Part shown: positions 45,853 to 56,640 of the stretch, in pieces
How the letters are laid out: every line of letters starts with the position of its first letter
Position numbering within the stretch: position 1 is the first letter of the stretch
Assembly: GCF_018446385.1 (NCBI RefSeq)
Contig: NC_056002.1
Location: 28,010,636 to 28,074,635 of the forward strand
DNA length: 64,000 nt
Origin: Zingiber officinale
Lineage: Eukaryota > Streptophyta > Magnoliopsida > Zingiberales > Zingiberaceae
Direction: 5' to 3'
Translations under genes and position numbers: made by a program
Notes under the pieces: model-generated
What the model saw: only the letters and a program-made list of their open reading frames with translations
The model's database searches: none
What the model was told of the DNA's origin: nothing

Positions 45853-46738
45853 TGTTGGGATCGCGTTGGCCGGCTAGAGGGGGGGTTGAATAGCCTACAA
45901 ATAATAAAAAGAAACCCTTCTCGACTTTTCAAAAGAACACTTGCATAAATTATAAAAGCAATAAATTAAAACAGAAAAGAAGAAGCACAAGATATTTACT
46001 TGGTTACAACCGGGGAGGTTATTAATCCAAGAAAAGTGTCGTACTAATATCTCCTTCAGGTGGAGAAGCCTCTTACAACAATGACGCACAAAAAAAATAG
46101 AAAGTCAACTACAAATGAAAGCGTACAAGTGTTGGAATACTAATTGCTTGAGATGATTTGAAGCTTCTAGACCAAGGCTGTATTTATAGCCTTGGTAGGG
46201 GTGCCTGGAAGGGGTCTAGGTACCTGGGAGGGGATAAAATTTTATCCCCTTCGCAACGGATCGCGTTTGACGCTATCCTGGTCAAAATCCAATCCCGGGC
46301 GCCCGGAATGGATCGTGGCGCCCGGACCACTAAGTCAACCAAGTTGACTTTTGGTTCGGGCCCTCTGCTCCGGTGCTGCTCACCTCGGTCCGAGTCTTCC
46401 ACTCCGGCTCCGCTCGCTTGGATGATTTCAGCCAACCGAAATAAGACTCACCCGAACCCAATTTCGACCTTCTCGAGCAACCTCCCACTCCGGCTTCTCG
46501 TCTCTCGGAAACGCTGCGCACCTCCTTCTCGTCCGCCCTCGTACTCTTCCACAGCGCCTCGTACCTCAAATGCACCAAGCATGTCGGCTCCCTCCTGTGT
46601 CATCCTTCTCGCTAGCTGCATCTTTTGCTCGACTCCCTGTGCTTCTAAGCTCCTGCATACTTAGACAGAACGTTAAAAACACAACAGGACCTAACTTAAC
46701 TTGTTGATCACATCAAAACAACCTTGGGGGTTCCAACA
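45853..46738 (-). repeat. 5' LTR of element D
   Basis: 886 bp; TGTTGGGATCGCG to GGGGTTCCAACA. TATAAATA at 46188-46181 on the minus strand. Confidence 0.85.
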
Positions 46739-46743
46739 TATAT

Positions 46744-47186
46744 CTCCTCACAAGGAGTGGTGAATCATCTATGGGTTATCCAAACACCTTCAAGCACTTC
46801 GACTTATACCCAATTATCTCGGGTTCACATCTTCAAGGAGATGCTTTGCATAAGATGTTAAACTATAAACCTCCATGACCAAGGTGACTTAAATACTTCA
46901 AGTCGAAGGAAACTTGCACTTGAGCTATAGTAAGAAATTCATAGATATATCCATGTATGTAGAGAATCATATGAAGTCTTACAATAGATCACTCCAATGA
47001 ACTAGTTACTATAACTAGCATCCACATTGGACTCTCGACATCTTGATGTCTCCAACTAGTCAGTAACAACTTCTTGGTTAGACTAAGGAGAATAACTCGT
47101 ACTAGTTTTACAGAATTGATGATGTTTGAATACATCAATTCATTGACTAGGAAATGTTTCAATACTTCCATAATTACACATGTAGA
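46744..47186. other. Unclassified repeat-like sequence, right part
   Basis: Continuation of 41316-42012 across element D. It includes ACTAGTTACTATAACTAG and similar short dyads. No gene seen. Confidence 0.4.
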
Positions 47187-48113
47187 TGTTGGTACCATGA
47201 GATTGACAAAAGGGGATGAATTGCCCTGTAATGAAATTTAACACTTCTTTTGCTTTCTATTTTCAAAGACAAACACACATTAATTTTCCAAAATAAACAT
47301 AAGAAAAAAGTAAGAGAAGACTCTGAGTTTACTTAATTTACAACTGGGAAGGTTGCTAATCCAAGGCAGCTAAAGCTCTAGTAGAAAGTTCTCCTTTGTT
47401 GAAGGTGGAGAAGCTTCTTACAATGTTGAGAGTATAGAGAAAGATTATAGAGTGTGTTATCCTAATGAAGAAGACCAAGGATCTATTTATAGTCCACTCA
47501 TTGAAACTAGTCGTTTGCTAACGTGGCATGGTCTGGGGCCCGGACCCTCTCCGGGCGCCCCTAGCGAGGCAACCTCTATCTCCACGCAATGGCAAGAAGA
47601 TAGACCTTTTTTCATATCCAGGCACTTAGACCATCTCCGGGCGCTCGGACCAGTGCTAACATGGACCAAAAAGTTGATCTGCAATGGTGAGGCGCCCTTT
47701 AGACACCCTAGTGGTATGGGTGCCCTAATCAGTCAACCTTGTGCTGACTGTCTGGTGCTTTCTTCAGTCACTGGCTTCGTCCCTGGTCTCTTGGGTGATG
47801 GTCTAGTCTTCCAGAGTTGAGCTTACCTAAACCCAACTTTGACCTTCTCCTCGAGCAAGCTTTCTCCAGGCTTCTCATCCCTTGGACATCGCACACGTCC
47901 TTCTTGTCTACAGATGTACTCTTCCATAGCACCTCGTTCCTCGGATATACTGAGCCCATTAGCTCGCTTCCTATGTCATCCTTCTCGCTAGCTACGTCTT
48001 CCGCTCGACTTCTTATGTTTCCAACCTCTTGCACACTTAGACACAAGACATCAAACACAACAAAACCTAATTTAACCTAATTGATCACATCAAAACTTAC
48101 CCGGGATACTTAC
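47187..48113 (-). repeat. LTR of the gag-only family (E), interrupted
   Basis: Starts TGTTGGTACCATG with no primer site next to it, so 47187 is an outer edge. It holds the family's CGGGCGCCC motifs, TATTTATAG box, TTCTCGCTAGCTACGTCTTCC block and GATCACATCAAAAC near its end. It stops at about 48113, just before a canonical ..CCAACA end, where T2 begins. Confidence 0.7.
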
Positions 48114-48389
48114 TGATCTGGTGATAAGGCTAGGGGGCCCTCATGAAGGCAAGGTCAACGACACGTGGAGGTCAACAGCCAAAGGGAGGTCAACCCCATG
48201 GGCTCGATGAGCGGGCGGGGCAGGCCGAGCTCTAGGCAATGACCTTCATCCGAGAAGACAACCATCTGGCCGTAAGCCCAAATTCCAATGAAGGGAAAAA
48301 GATCATATGGCCGAGCGGATAGTCCGCTCGGCCGCATTGCAAATCAAGAATAAAGGCCGAGCGGTTTCCCGCTCGGCCAGGGTGTCAGG

Positions 48390-49285
48390 CCACGAGAGAC
48401 GAGCCGACGTCTATAAACCCTCCGAGCGGAAGATCGTCGAGCTCCGACGTTAAAAATCGAGAGACGAGCCGGCGTCTATAAACCCTCCGAGCGGAAGATC
48501 GTCGAGCTCCGACGTTAAAAATCGAGAGACGAGCCGGTCCGAGCGGAAGACCGTCGAGCTCCGACGTTAAAAATCGAGAGACGAGCCGGCGTCTATAAAC
48601 CCTCCGAGCGGAAGACCGTCGAGCTCCGACGTTAAAAATCGAGAGACGAGCCGGCGTCTATAAACCCTCCGAGCGGAAGATCGTCGAGCTCCGACGTTAA
48701 AAATCGAGAGACGAGCCAGCGTCTATAAACCCTCCGAGCGGAAGACCGTCGAGCTCCGACGTTAAAAATCGAGAGACGAGCCGGCGTCTATAAACCCTCC
48801 GAGCGGAAGATCGTCGAGCTCCGACGTTAAAAATCGAGAGACGAGCCGGCGTCTATAAACCCTCCGAGCAGAAGATCGTCGAGCTTCGACGTTAAAAATC
48901 GAGAGACAAGCCGGCGTCTATAAACCCTCCGAGCAGCGTCGAGCTCCGACGTTAAAAATTGAGAGACGAGCCGACGTCTATAAACCCTCCGAGCGGAAGA
49001 TCGTCGAGCTCCGACGTTAAAAATCGAGAGACGAGCCAGCGTCTATAAACCCTGCGAGCGAAAGACCGACAAGCTCTGACGTTAAAAATCGAGAGACGAG
49101 CCGGCGTCTATAAACCCTCCGAGCGGAAGATCGTCGAGCTTCGACGTTAAAAATCGAGAGACAAGCCGGCGTGTATAAACCCTCCGAGCGGAAGATCGTC
49201 GAGCTCCGACGTTAAAAATCGAGAGACGAGCCGGCGTCTATAAACCCTCCGAGCGGAAGTCCATCGGGCTCAGACGGTAAAAATC
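48390..49285 (+). repeat. Tandem array, 14 units of 65 bp
   Basis: The unit contains CGAGAGACGAGCCGGCGTC, TATAAACCCTCCGAGCGG and GTCGAGCTCCGACGTTAAAA. Units are very similar; one near 48535 and one near 48935 have internal deletions. It lies in the left LTR of T2 and carries a TATAAA in every unit. Confidence 0.95.
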
Positions 49286-49616
49286 GACGTTCAAAAGTGA
49301 GCAACCGGAGTCTAAAAGGCCTCCGGACGGATAACTTTTTGCGTGGTTCTACTCGATTGTAAAGACCGACCCATAATCGGGCCTGCCGTTAAGGCAAGAA
49401 TAAAGACATCATACGGCCGAGCGGCGCTTTTATAAAGTATACTTAGTGCTAGAAAATTTGGACCGACACAAAAGTTAAGGATTGAATACTGGTCGAGCAA
49501 ACAAATAACAAAAAAGAGTTCATTTACGCTGAACAAAGGACAAACAAAAATAATAACAGTGTTCGCCCCAAACGACGGGCATACAAAAAACAGCAAAGAG
49601 ATACTCCAAAGACTCC
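49286..49616. other. T2 sequence between array and antisense gene
   Basis: 3' untranslated sequence of the antisense gene. The end of the left LTR and any primer site should lie here or have been deleted; I see neither. Confidence 0.4.
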
Positions 49617-50272
49617 TCACTCATCAAAATTAAAAAGGGCGTCAAGGATAGAGCCCATCATGACAGCCAGATCTTCAGGGGGGACAGACAGCTCGGCTGG
49701 TAGGTGGCCCTTAGTCTTCAGATAATCAACCGCCACCTTGATAGCCTCTTCAAAAGTTAGGGACAGCTTGTCGCTGAACTTTTCACCAAATTCGTCCGAG
49801 CGGATGAAAGCTTCGCGCACTTCAGCCGACCGGCCGGGCTCCCCATCTTGATATTCTTTGAGCGTGGCTTGGGAAACGTCAAGGGCAGCCTGAAGATCTT
49901 TCAAAGCCCCTTCAGATTTTGCCTGGTCAGCCGAGCGGCTCTCTCGTTCAGTGGCCAGCAAGGCGTCCAAGTCCTTCACGCGCTGTTCCAGCCCTCGATT
50001 TTCCACCTTCATCAAGTCCATATCATCGATGGCCTTGAGCTTCCGGGTGGTCCGAGCTTTATCTCTTTATCGCGCTGCTTGACCAGAGCGTTGAGCCGAG
50101 TCACTTCACCTGCCAAGTCAGAGGATCTATTCCGCTCGGCTTCCAAAAGCTTCTTGGCCTTCTCCAAAGCAGCCGTGGATTGTCCTCTGCTTTCGCTCGA
50201 GGTTTTGAGCTTTTTCAGCTCGTCCTCCAACTCGGCCAGGCGGTTTCTGATGGCGATCTGCTCCACCCAGTT

Positions 50273-50335
50273 CTATGAACGGATGTGATCAAGTTAGAAG
50301 CTAAACCAAATTAGCCAACAAGACAAAGGATATAC
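50273..50335 (-). other. Intron 2 of antisense gene copy c
   Basis: Donor GGG|GTATATCC, acceptor TTCATAG|AAC, phase 0. Unspliced RNA meets a stop inside it. It matches intron 2 of copy b. Confidence 0.75.
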
Positions 50336-51051
50336 CCCAGTCGCCTGCTGCAAATTGCTGTCTCCTAGTTGGCTGGGGGTCATAAGAGCGATGCGAAGCC
50401 GAGCGTCCTCCCAAGCTTTGGCCAGAGGACCTGTGAGAGTGATTTGCTGTTCGGGAACCATTGACCGATCGGCAGCCAATAAATATTCCTCCGACGGAAA
50501 TCGCAGAACAGTTTTTATCAACCGCAGGCCGCTCGGATCATCTTGGGGCGCAGTTGCTGTGCCAGACAGCTCGCCAATTGTGGAAGGACGGTCGCCCAAT
50601 CGTCTTAGGCGACGCAAGGTCCGAGGAGGACTAGTAGGCGGCACCTCGGAGGCAGCCCGGGGGGAGCCGGGCGGCGTAGGGGTGCTCTCCGTGGAAACCG
50701 CCCCGGAGATCACGGGAGCATCATTACCTCGCTCAGAGCGTTGCTCATCGGATGGGGTCGGCTGAGAGGTTTGCTCTTGCCGTCTGCATTTCCGAGTCGC
50801 TAGAGGAGCCTCATCCGCCGAGCGGCCCTCTACCTCGGCTTGAGCAGAGGACGCGATATCGCCCCCAGCCTCGTCCAGAGAGACAGAAGCGGTTACGGCT
50901 TCGGGGACAATCTGAGCCCCCTCACCCCCTACAGCTGCTGAGCCAGCCAGGACCAATCCCCGTTCGGCGACCTCCTTATTCTTCGCCGCCTCAATCTCAG
51001 CGACTCTCAACTTTAGCCGCTCGGTAGCCTTGGCACGCCACATGATTTCAG

Positions 51052-51111
51052 CTACAGAAACAAAGAATAAATCAGTTAGCACAAAGGAAAGAGGACGATA
51101 AGAATGCTTAC
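51052..51111 (-). other. Intron 1 of antisense gene copy c
   Basis: Donor GTAAGCATT, acceptor TTTCTGTAG, T-rich 3' part, phase 1. It is a multiple of three without stops, so the unspliced frame also stays open. It matches intron 1 of copies a and b. Confidence 0.75.
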
Positions 51112-52064
51112 TCATGCTGCAAAGCAGGTCGGCTTCAACGGGCGACAAGCCAAATATATACAGCACTCCCGGAAGGAGCAACTTATCGATGTGGTAGCGC
51201 TGGCCGACCAGCCGGTTGGCTGCATGAAGATAGGCCGGATCGCTCTTAAACTTGCCGAGCTCCGGTTGTGCTGGTACCGCCATCTGCCACTTGGTACGGA
51301 AAGCCGGTAGCGTGGGAAAACGCAAGTAGAAACAATGTTCCTTCCAGTGCTTGTTGGAGCTCGGCATATTGTCAAAAAGAACAAAACCTATCCTAGATTG
51401 GAAAATGAAAGTCCCCCACTCGGATTGTTTCGGATAGTAGAAGTAGTGGAAAATTTTGGGATCCAGTGGGATGTCGTTCAGTTTAAAAAGGATCACCACC
51501 CCGCTCAGCAACCTAATGGAGTTCGGAACAAGTTGGCCGAGCGGGATGCGAAAATAATTGCACACTTGTACAAAGAACCGGTGCGGAGGAAATCACAGCC
51601 CGGCCAAAAATTGGTCTCGAAAAAAGAGAACGTTGTCGGACGGCGGTTCATGAGGCCGGTCGGTTGGGGTGGCTAATACTATATTATGGTTATCAGGGAG
51701 TTCATATGTTCGAGCGAGGCGCAGGGCGTCCTCCTCGTCAAACCGGCTCTCCATGGTCGTGTACCAAAGACCAGGAGCGCCGGTGGCCGGTTGAGAAGTG
51801 CTAGCCAGGGTCGCAAGTAAGGAAGAAATGCAAGGCGGAAAGGACACGAGAGCAAGCGTGAAAGGATGAGGACAAGATGAAAAGAACAGCTAATGAAAAA
51901 TGCAAAGATGAAGTGAAGAATGAAGGAAGCTTACGAACAAGAAAATGATCGAAGGGGCGGCAAGGTCGCTGGAGAGCCGAAAGATGAAGTCACCGGAGAA
52001 GAAAGAGCAGCAAGGCCTTGGAGCGCTAAGGAGCATAAATGCGGCGGAGAGAAGAGATTGAAAG

Positions 52065-52071
52065 CTTTATA
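52065..52071 (-). promoter_or_regulatory. Candidate TATA box for antisense gene copy c
   Basis: The minus strand reads CACTATAAAGC about 220 bases before the ATG at 51847. It is followed by a CT-rich leader (TCAATCTCTTCTCTCCGCC and further CT tracts). This is the normal layout of a plant RNA polymerase II core promoter. Confidence 0.5.
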
Positions 52072-52309
52072 GTGTTGGCCCCGAATGACCTCAGCCGTCA
52101 GATCCAGGTCGCAAAAAACAAAGCTGTTATCGGGCCGTTCATTTCAAACGGCGGCTGTCCCATCGGAGGTAACGCCATCGCCGTACGCTAACGACAACGG
52201 AAGCGCCACGTGTCAGCAGGACATAGGGCGCATTTAATGAACACCCCTTACCGCACGCAGCACCCGTGCTTGGCGTTAATGGAGAAGATTCGGCATGAAT
52301 TCCGAGGGG

Positions 52310-52556
52310 ATACTGAAGGCGTCAGCATGGTAGCGCCAAACGGGCATAAAGAAGAATGTAAGCCGAGCGGATACTGAAGGCGTCAGCATGGTAGCACTGA
52401 ACGGGCATAAAGAAGAATGTAAGCCGAGCGGATACTGAAGGCGTCAGCATGGTAGCGCCGAACGAGCATGAAGAAGAATGTAAGCCGAGCGGATACTGAA
52501 GGCATCAGCATGGTAGCGCCGAACGGGCATGAAGAAGAAGGTAAGCCGAGCGGATG
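52310..52556 (+). repeat. Tandem repeat, 4 units of 61 bp
   Basis: TACTGAAGGCGTCAGCATGG recurs at 52311, 52372, 52433 and 52494. It lies just upstream of the antisense promoter and before the polypurine tract of T2. Confidence 0.92.
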
Positions 52557-52687
52557 AACCTTCCCGGGCCCAGCATAACGGCCGTCACTCAGCCAGACCG
52601 GCAGTCCAGTCAATCGGACTTTGACGCCTCTTTCGACTGGACTTAAAGGGAAGGCAAGTGATCCGGTAATAAGGCCAGGGGGCCCTC

Positions 52688-55284
52688 TGTTAGAGTGTAT
52701 ACTAAAAGCCTAGCTTTTGGTATGAACATTTATCTAGAAATAAGAATCACATTGGTCAAATGTCTACATTTATGATAAATGTAGTTGTTCAATTAATTTA
52801 TATTGTAGATAACATGGTGTGTGGTGTCACACACAGAGGATCATGTTATCAGTACCTTATAAATTATAAACAGTAGCTCACGACCATAATGGAAAGGAAC
52901 AAACCATTGGAAGGTCGTAGTGTAATTAGGTATTAGTTTATCTTAACTATATAATTACACTAGTACACTTATAGTGTATTGAGTAGGACCATTAGAGGTC
53001 GTTTCTTTTATACTGACTTTATAAAGAAACAAAGACCTCAGTTATTATGGAAGTGTGTGCTCTTAATCCTAATATAATAACAAGCACATATATTTAATAT
53101 TTATTTCTTTAATTTATCAATGGGTGAGATTTAGTTCGATGAATCAATAAGCCCGATAAGTTGGGAAATGATATCACTTATAGTGTGTGTTGTTGATTAT
53201 AGAAGGAAACTGTGTCCTAGTAATCTAGGTTGAGAATGTCCCCAAGAGGAGCTCATAAGGATTGTCATGTTAAACCCTGCAGGTGGACTTAGTCCGACAT
53301 GACGATGAAGTTGAGTGGTACTACTCTTGGAGATAGATATTAATTAAGTGAGTTGTCAGTAACTTACTTAATTAGTGGACATTTGTTATCTTAAACACAG
53401 GGAGACTAACATACTCATAATAAGAAGGAGCCCAAAATGTAATTTGGGATTGGTGCGGTAGTTCAATAATAGTTCTTTAGTGGAATGAATTATTATTGAT
53501 GAAATTAAGTTGTGTATTCGGGGCGAACACGGGATGCTTAATTTCATCGGGAGACCAAAACCAATTCCTCCTCTCGGTCCCTATCGTAGCCTCTTATTTA
53601 TAGAGTACTATACCCACCTATACCCACCTTCTATACCCACCTAAAGGGGCCGGCCAAGCTAGCTTGGAAACAAGCTAGGGCCGGCCTAGGTATAAATTGG
53701 GTGGCCGGCCCTAGCTTGAACCCAAGCTAGTGGGGGCCGGCCAAATTAAATTTAAAAATAAATTTAATTTTAATTTTTATTATGTGGAAGATATAATTTA
53801 TTAAAGAGAATTAAAATTAAAATATCTCTCTTGTAAAAGATCTACAAAAGATTAAAGAAAGATATTAGATCTCTTTCCTTATTTGTAGATTGGTGAGATA
53901 TTTTATTTTCTCTTTAAAAATTATTCACATGTTGTAAAATTAAAATTATGAAAATTTCTTTTTATCAACCATAAAGAGATTTTTGAAGAGAAATTTTAAT
54001 TTTAAAAATTTCCAGAAACAAATTAGGAAGTTTTAATTGTTGATTGAAACTTGTCCAATTTGTTCTTCATGATGTGGCCGGTCACTTGAATTTAATTGGG
54101 GAAATTTTATTTTATTTTTCTCAATTAAATCATGTCAAGGAAATTAAGGAAATTTTATTGTAATTAAATTTCCTAATTTGCCTAGGCCAAGGAATATAAA
54201 AGAAGGGGTGAGGGTGCCTTCATGTGAGACAACCTCTATTATTTTTCTCCCTCTTTTTTCCTTGGTATGGTGGCCGGCCCTTCCCTTTCTCTCCTCTCCT
54301 CTTGATGGCCGAAACCTATCTTCTTGGTGGAGCTTTTGTTGGTGGCCGGATCAAGGAAGGAGAAGAAGGAGAGAAAGCAAGTCTCGTCTCTAGCATCCCT
54401 TGGAGCATTGGTGGTGGCCGAAATTCTTCATGCTTGAAGAAAGTTATTTTGGCCGGCCATCTTCTTCTTTTCTTCCTCTTTGTGGTGGCCGAAACTTATC
54501 TCTTGCTTGGAGCTCTTGTGGTGGCTGGATACTACTTGGAGAAGAAGAAGAAGAAGGAGAGGAAGCTAGCATCTCTTGGAGCTTGGTTGGTGTTTTGATT
54601 TTCTTCCTTGGTGAAGCTTCCTTGTTGTGGCCGAACCTAGCTAGGAGGAGAAGAAGGTGGTTGGTGGTTTCTCATCTTGGTAGATCGTTGCCCACACAAC
54701 ATCCGAGGTTAGAAGAGGAATACGGTAGAAGATCAAGAGGTCTTTCTAGAAGGTATAACTAGTAGTTTTTCCTTTTCTGCATCATACTAGTTATTTATGG
54801 AAATAATACCAAATACAAGAGGCTTACGATTCTAGTATTTCGAATATGTTTTTTCGATGTTGTGTTCTTTTATTTTTTTTCTTTTTCTTGTGATTTGATT
54901 GTTCTTTTCGGTTAACCTAAAGTTATTTTAGGAAATTAAATATTAGCTTTCTATAAAAGGTTTTGTCTAGTCGATGGTGGTTGCTCCCATATTCAAGAAG
55001 GTCATGTGCCTCGCCACGTCAATACTGGGAACCAATTATGGAAATTAATATTTAATGGAATTAATAACTTAAGGTGATTTGGGTCAAACGTGTTAAGTTC
55101 CGCAGGAGATCCAAGTCAAAACCTAAAAGAACAAATAGATTAAGTTTTGGATCAAATGTGTAAAGTTCCGCAGGCGATCCAAAATTTAATTTAAAAGAAC
55201 ACATGGTAGCTAGGAAAAGGTTCAGACCTTTGTACAAAATTTTTGTACAGTGGAACCTCTAGGCTTTCCGAGTAGCAACCAACA
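52688..55284 (+). repeat. 5' LTR of Copia-2
   Basis: 2597 bp, TGTTAGAGTG to GCAACCAACA. It holds palindromic GGCCGGCC blocks and AAGCTAGCTTGG / CAAGCTAGGGCCGGCC dyads near 53645-53750. TATAAAAG at 54195-54202. Over the first 547 bp it differs from the 3' LTR at about four positions. Confidence 0.93.
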
Positions 55285-55286
55285 AT

Positions 55287-55298
55287 TGGTATCAGAGC
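55287..55298 (+). other. Primer binding site of Copia-2
   Basis: TGGTATCAGAGC, an exact match to the Met-tRNA complement. Confidence 0.92.
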
Positions 55299-56640
55299 TA
55301 GGGTTTTGCCTCTATGTATTTGGTATTAGGTTAATTATGCACATGTCCTACATAATTTAGGCAGGTTAATAGTAGGATGTGCTAACTTTGTGGATGCAGG
55401 ATCCAACTATTATGGCTTATAGTTATTATGTGTGTGATTGGACCCTTGGACAGGTCAAGGGCATTTTATTGTGTGTGCATGATTGTATTATAAAATACAG
55501 CAGGAGATGTATTTAGTTTTATTAGGATTTTATTTTTGATCTAGTTACATGTACATTCCTTTTATGGAATATAGGATCGATGGATGTAAATTTTATTTTA
55601 TGTTCGATCTAGTTTACATGTACATTCCTTCGAGGAATATAGGATCGAAAAATGTAAAATTCTATTTATGTCGCGGATCGAATCTTGCAAGGCGTGGAAC
55701 CTTTTGAGGACCAGAGGCGCAGCGGAACAAGGAGTAAGATGGATGCGACAACTAGACCCGGTGGCGGTGGCCAAAGATGGCAGCAGCTAGGGTTGGCGAC
55801 ACACGGAGGACAACTAGAGATAAAAGCCATAATAGTTGAAAATTAGATTTTCTGTTTATTGCTTTTATATTGTGCTGTGTGTGCATGTTAGTTTACATAT
55901 TTAGTAGGCTAGCATAGTTAAAATTCCTCATTTAAAAATAACTAAGTGGGAGAGGGATTTTTAAGTAAATCTCATGGTCTCCATTACTGGTTTGTAAGTG
56001 ATGCAAACAAGCTTGCGCGTTGGCTCTGAGTGCCTTCCTCCATAACGGATGAGCTTGTTTGTGGATCACTAGAACAAACTTCCATATTTGGATGACTATA
56101 GGAAGTTAATTAAGAGCGTGTGATCTTCCCCAACGGAAGGGGCATAATCTTATTAATGGACTTAGTGTCAAGTAATGGTATACACTTAGACACATCTAAT
56201 AGTATTCTCCCCATCGGAGTCACTGCTATTATTTGTGTGACCAAATAATACCAACTATTAATTTTATTTGTCAAAAAGTTAGGTTGACAAGATAATAAAA
56301 TTAATGGGTTAAAACCCTCCTTTTACAAATGTTGAATTTGTATACGTCCACACTAACGTGGCATGCAAAATTCACAGTGTTTGAGGTGTTGGTGAATTTA
56401 AATAATATTGTTTGAGAAATCAATATTTTTTAAATTCAAAAGTTTTTGACCAAATATTTGATCAAAGACAGATCAACTATTAATTTTATTCGTCATAAAG
56501 TAAAGTTGACGAGATAATAAAATTAATGGATAAAATCTCCTCTTTGATTTTGTATACGTCCACACTAACGTGGCATACAAAATTCATGGGGATTTTTAAG
56601 GAGTTGATCTTGACCAAATATTTTTGTGATTCTTAGGATT
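55299..56640 (+). other. Copia-2 leader, with internal duplication
   Basis: Matches the Copia-1 leader. A segment ending in TATACGTCCACACTAACGTG occurs twice (about 56250-56395 and 56470-56595), where Copia-1 has it once. No gene. Confidence 0.7.

Larger units (their letters stand above)
42013..46738 (-). mobile_element. Gag-only LTR retrotransposon D
   Basis: 4726 bp with TATAT duplicates (42008-42012 and 46739-46743). LTRs are 42013-42915 and 45853-46738. The polypurine tract is at 42916-42930 and a decayed primer site (GCTGTGATAGCA on the plus strand) at 45839-45850. The interior has only the gag-like gene and an AT-rich tail, and includes a 698-bp tandem duplication. Confidence 0.88.
49617..51847 (-). 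pseudogene. Tat-like antisense gene copy c (three exons, nearly intact)
   Basis: Exon 1 (51847-51112, ATG at 51847) encodes a Transposase_28-like domain with FFRDQFLAGL, PPHRFFVQVCNYFRIPL, FHYFYYPKQSEW and FGLSPVEADLLCSM. Intron 1 is 51111-51052 (60 bp, GTAAGC..CTGTAG, phase 1). Exon 2 (51051-50336) encodes a basic helix, then a Pro/Ser/Glu-rich region. Intron 2 is 50335-50273 (63 bp, GTATAT..TCATAG, phase 0). Exon 3 (50272-49617) starts NWVEQIAIRNRLAELEDELK, runs as a coiled coil, and ends in a helical FGEKFSDKLSLTFEEAIKVA domain with stop at 49617. Predicted length is about 700 residues. Defects are one TGA at 51595-51593 (where relatives have Arg) and one frameshift near 50060. Function is unknown; a gag-like or RNA-binding accessory role is possible. 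Confidence 0.75.
48114..52687 (+). mobile_element. Tat-like element T2 with antisense gene, no gag-pol
   Basis: The left LTR starts TGATCTGGTGATAAGGC (48114). At 52659 TGATCCGGTAATAAGGC restarts after a polypurine tract (ACTTAAAGGGAAGGCAAG, 52641-52658). The right LTR is cut after 29 bases by Copia-2. The purine tract and LTR order give plus orientation, while the only gene (49617-51847) is on the minus strand. Antisense genes before the 3' LTR are known in Tat-lineage Ty3 elements. No gag, protease, integrase or reverse transcriptase is present, so T2 is a deletion product or a non-autonomous form. The left boundary's 5-bp duplicate (CTTAC?) cannot be verified. Confidence 0.65.

Noticed and set aside
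48390..49285. CRISPR-like array
   Set aside because: Units are contiguous tandem copies without unique spacers, in a plant retrotransposon LTR.
49617..52687. Minus orientation for T2, with the antisense gene as ordinary gag
   Set aside because: A purine tract followed by TG on the plus strand at 52641-52660 fits a plus-strand 3' LTR, and the complement next to the LTR is no recognised tRNA primer site. The alternative is not fully excluded because the right LTR is cut.
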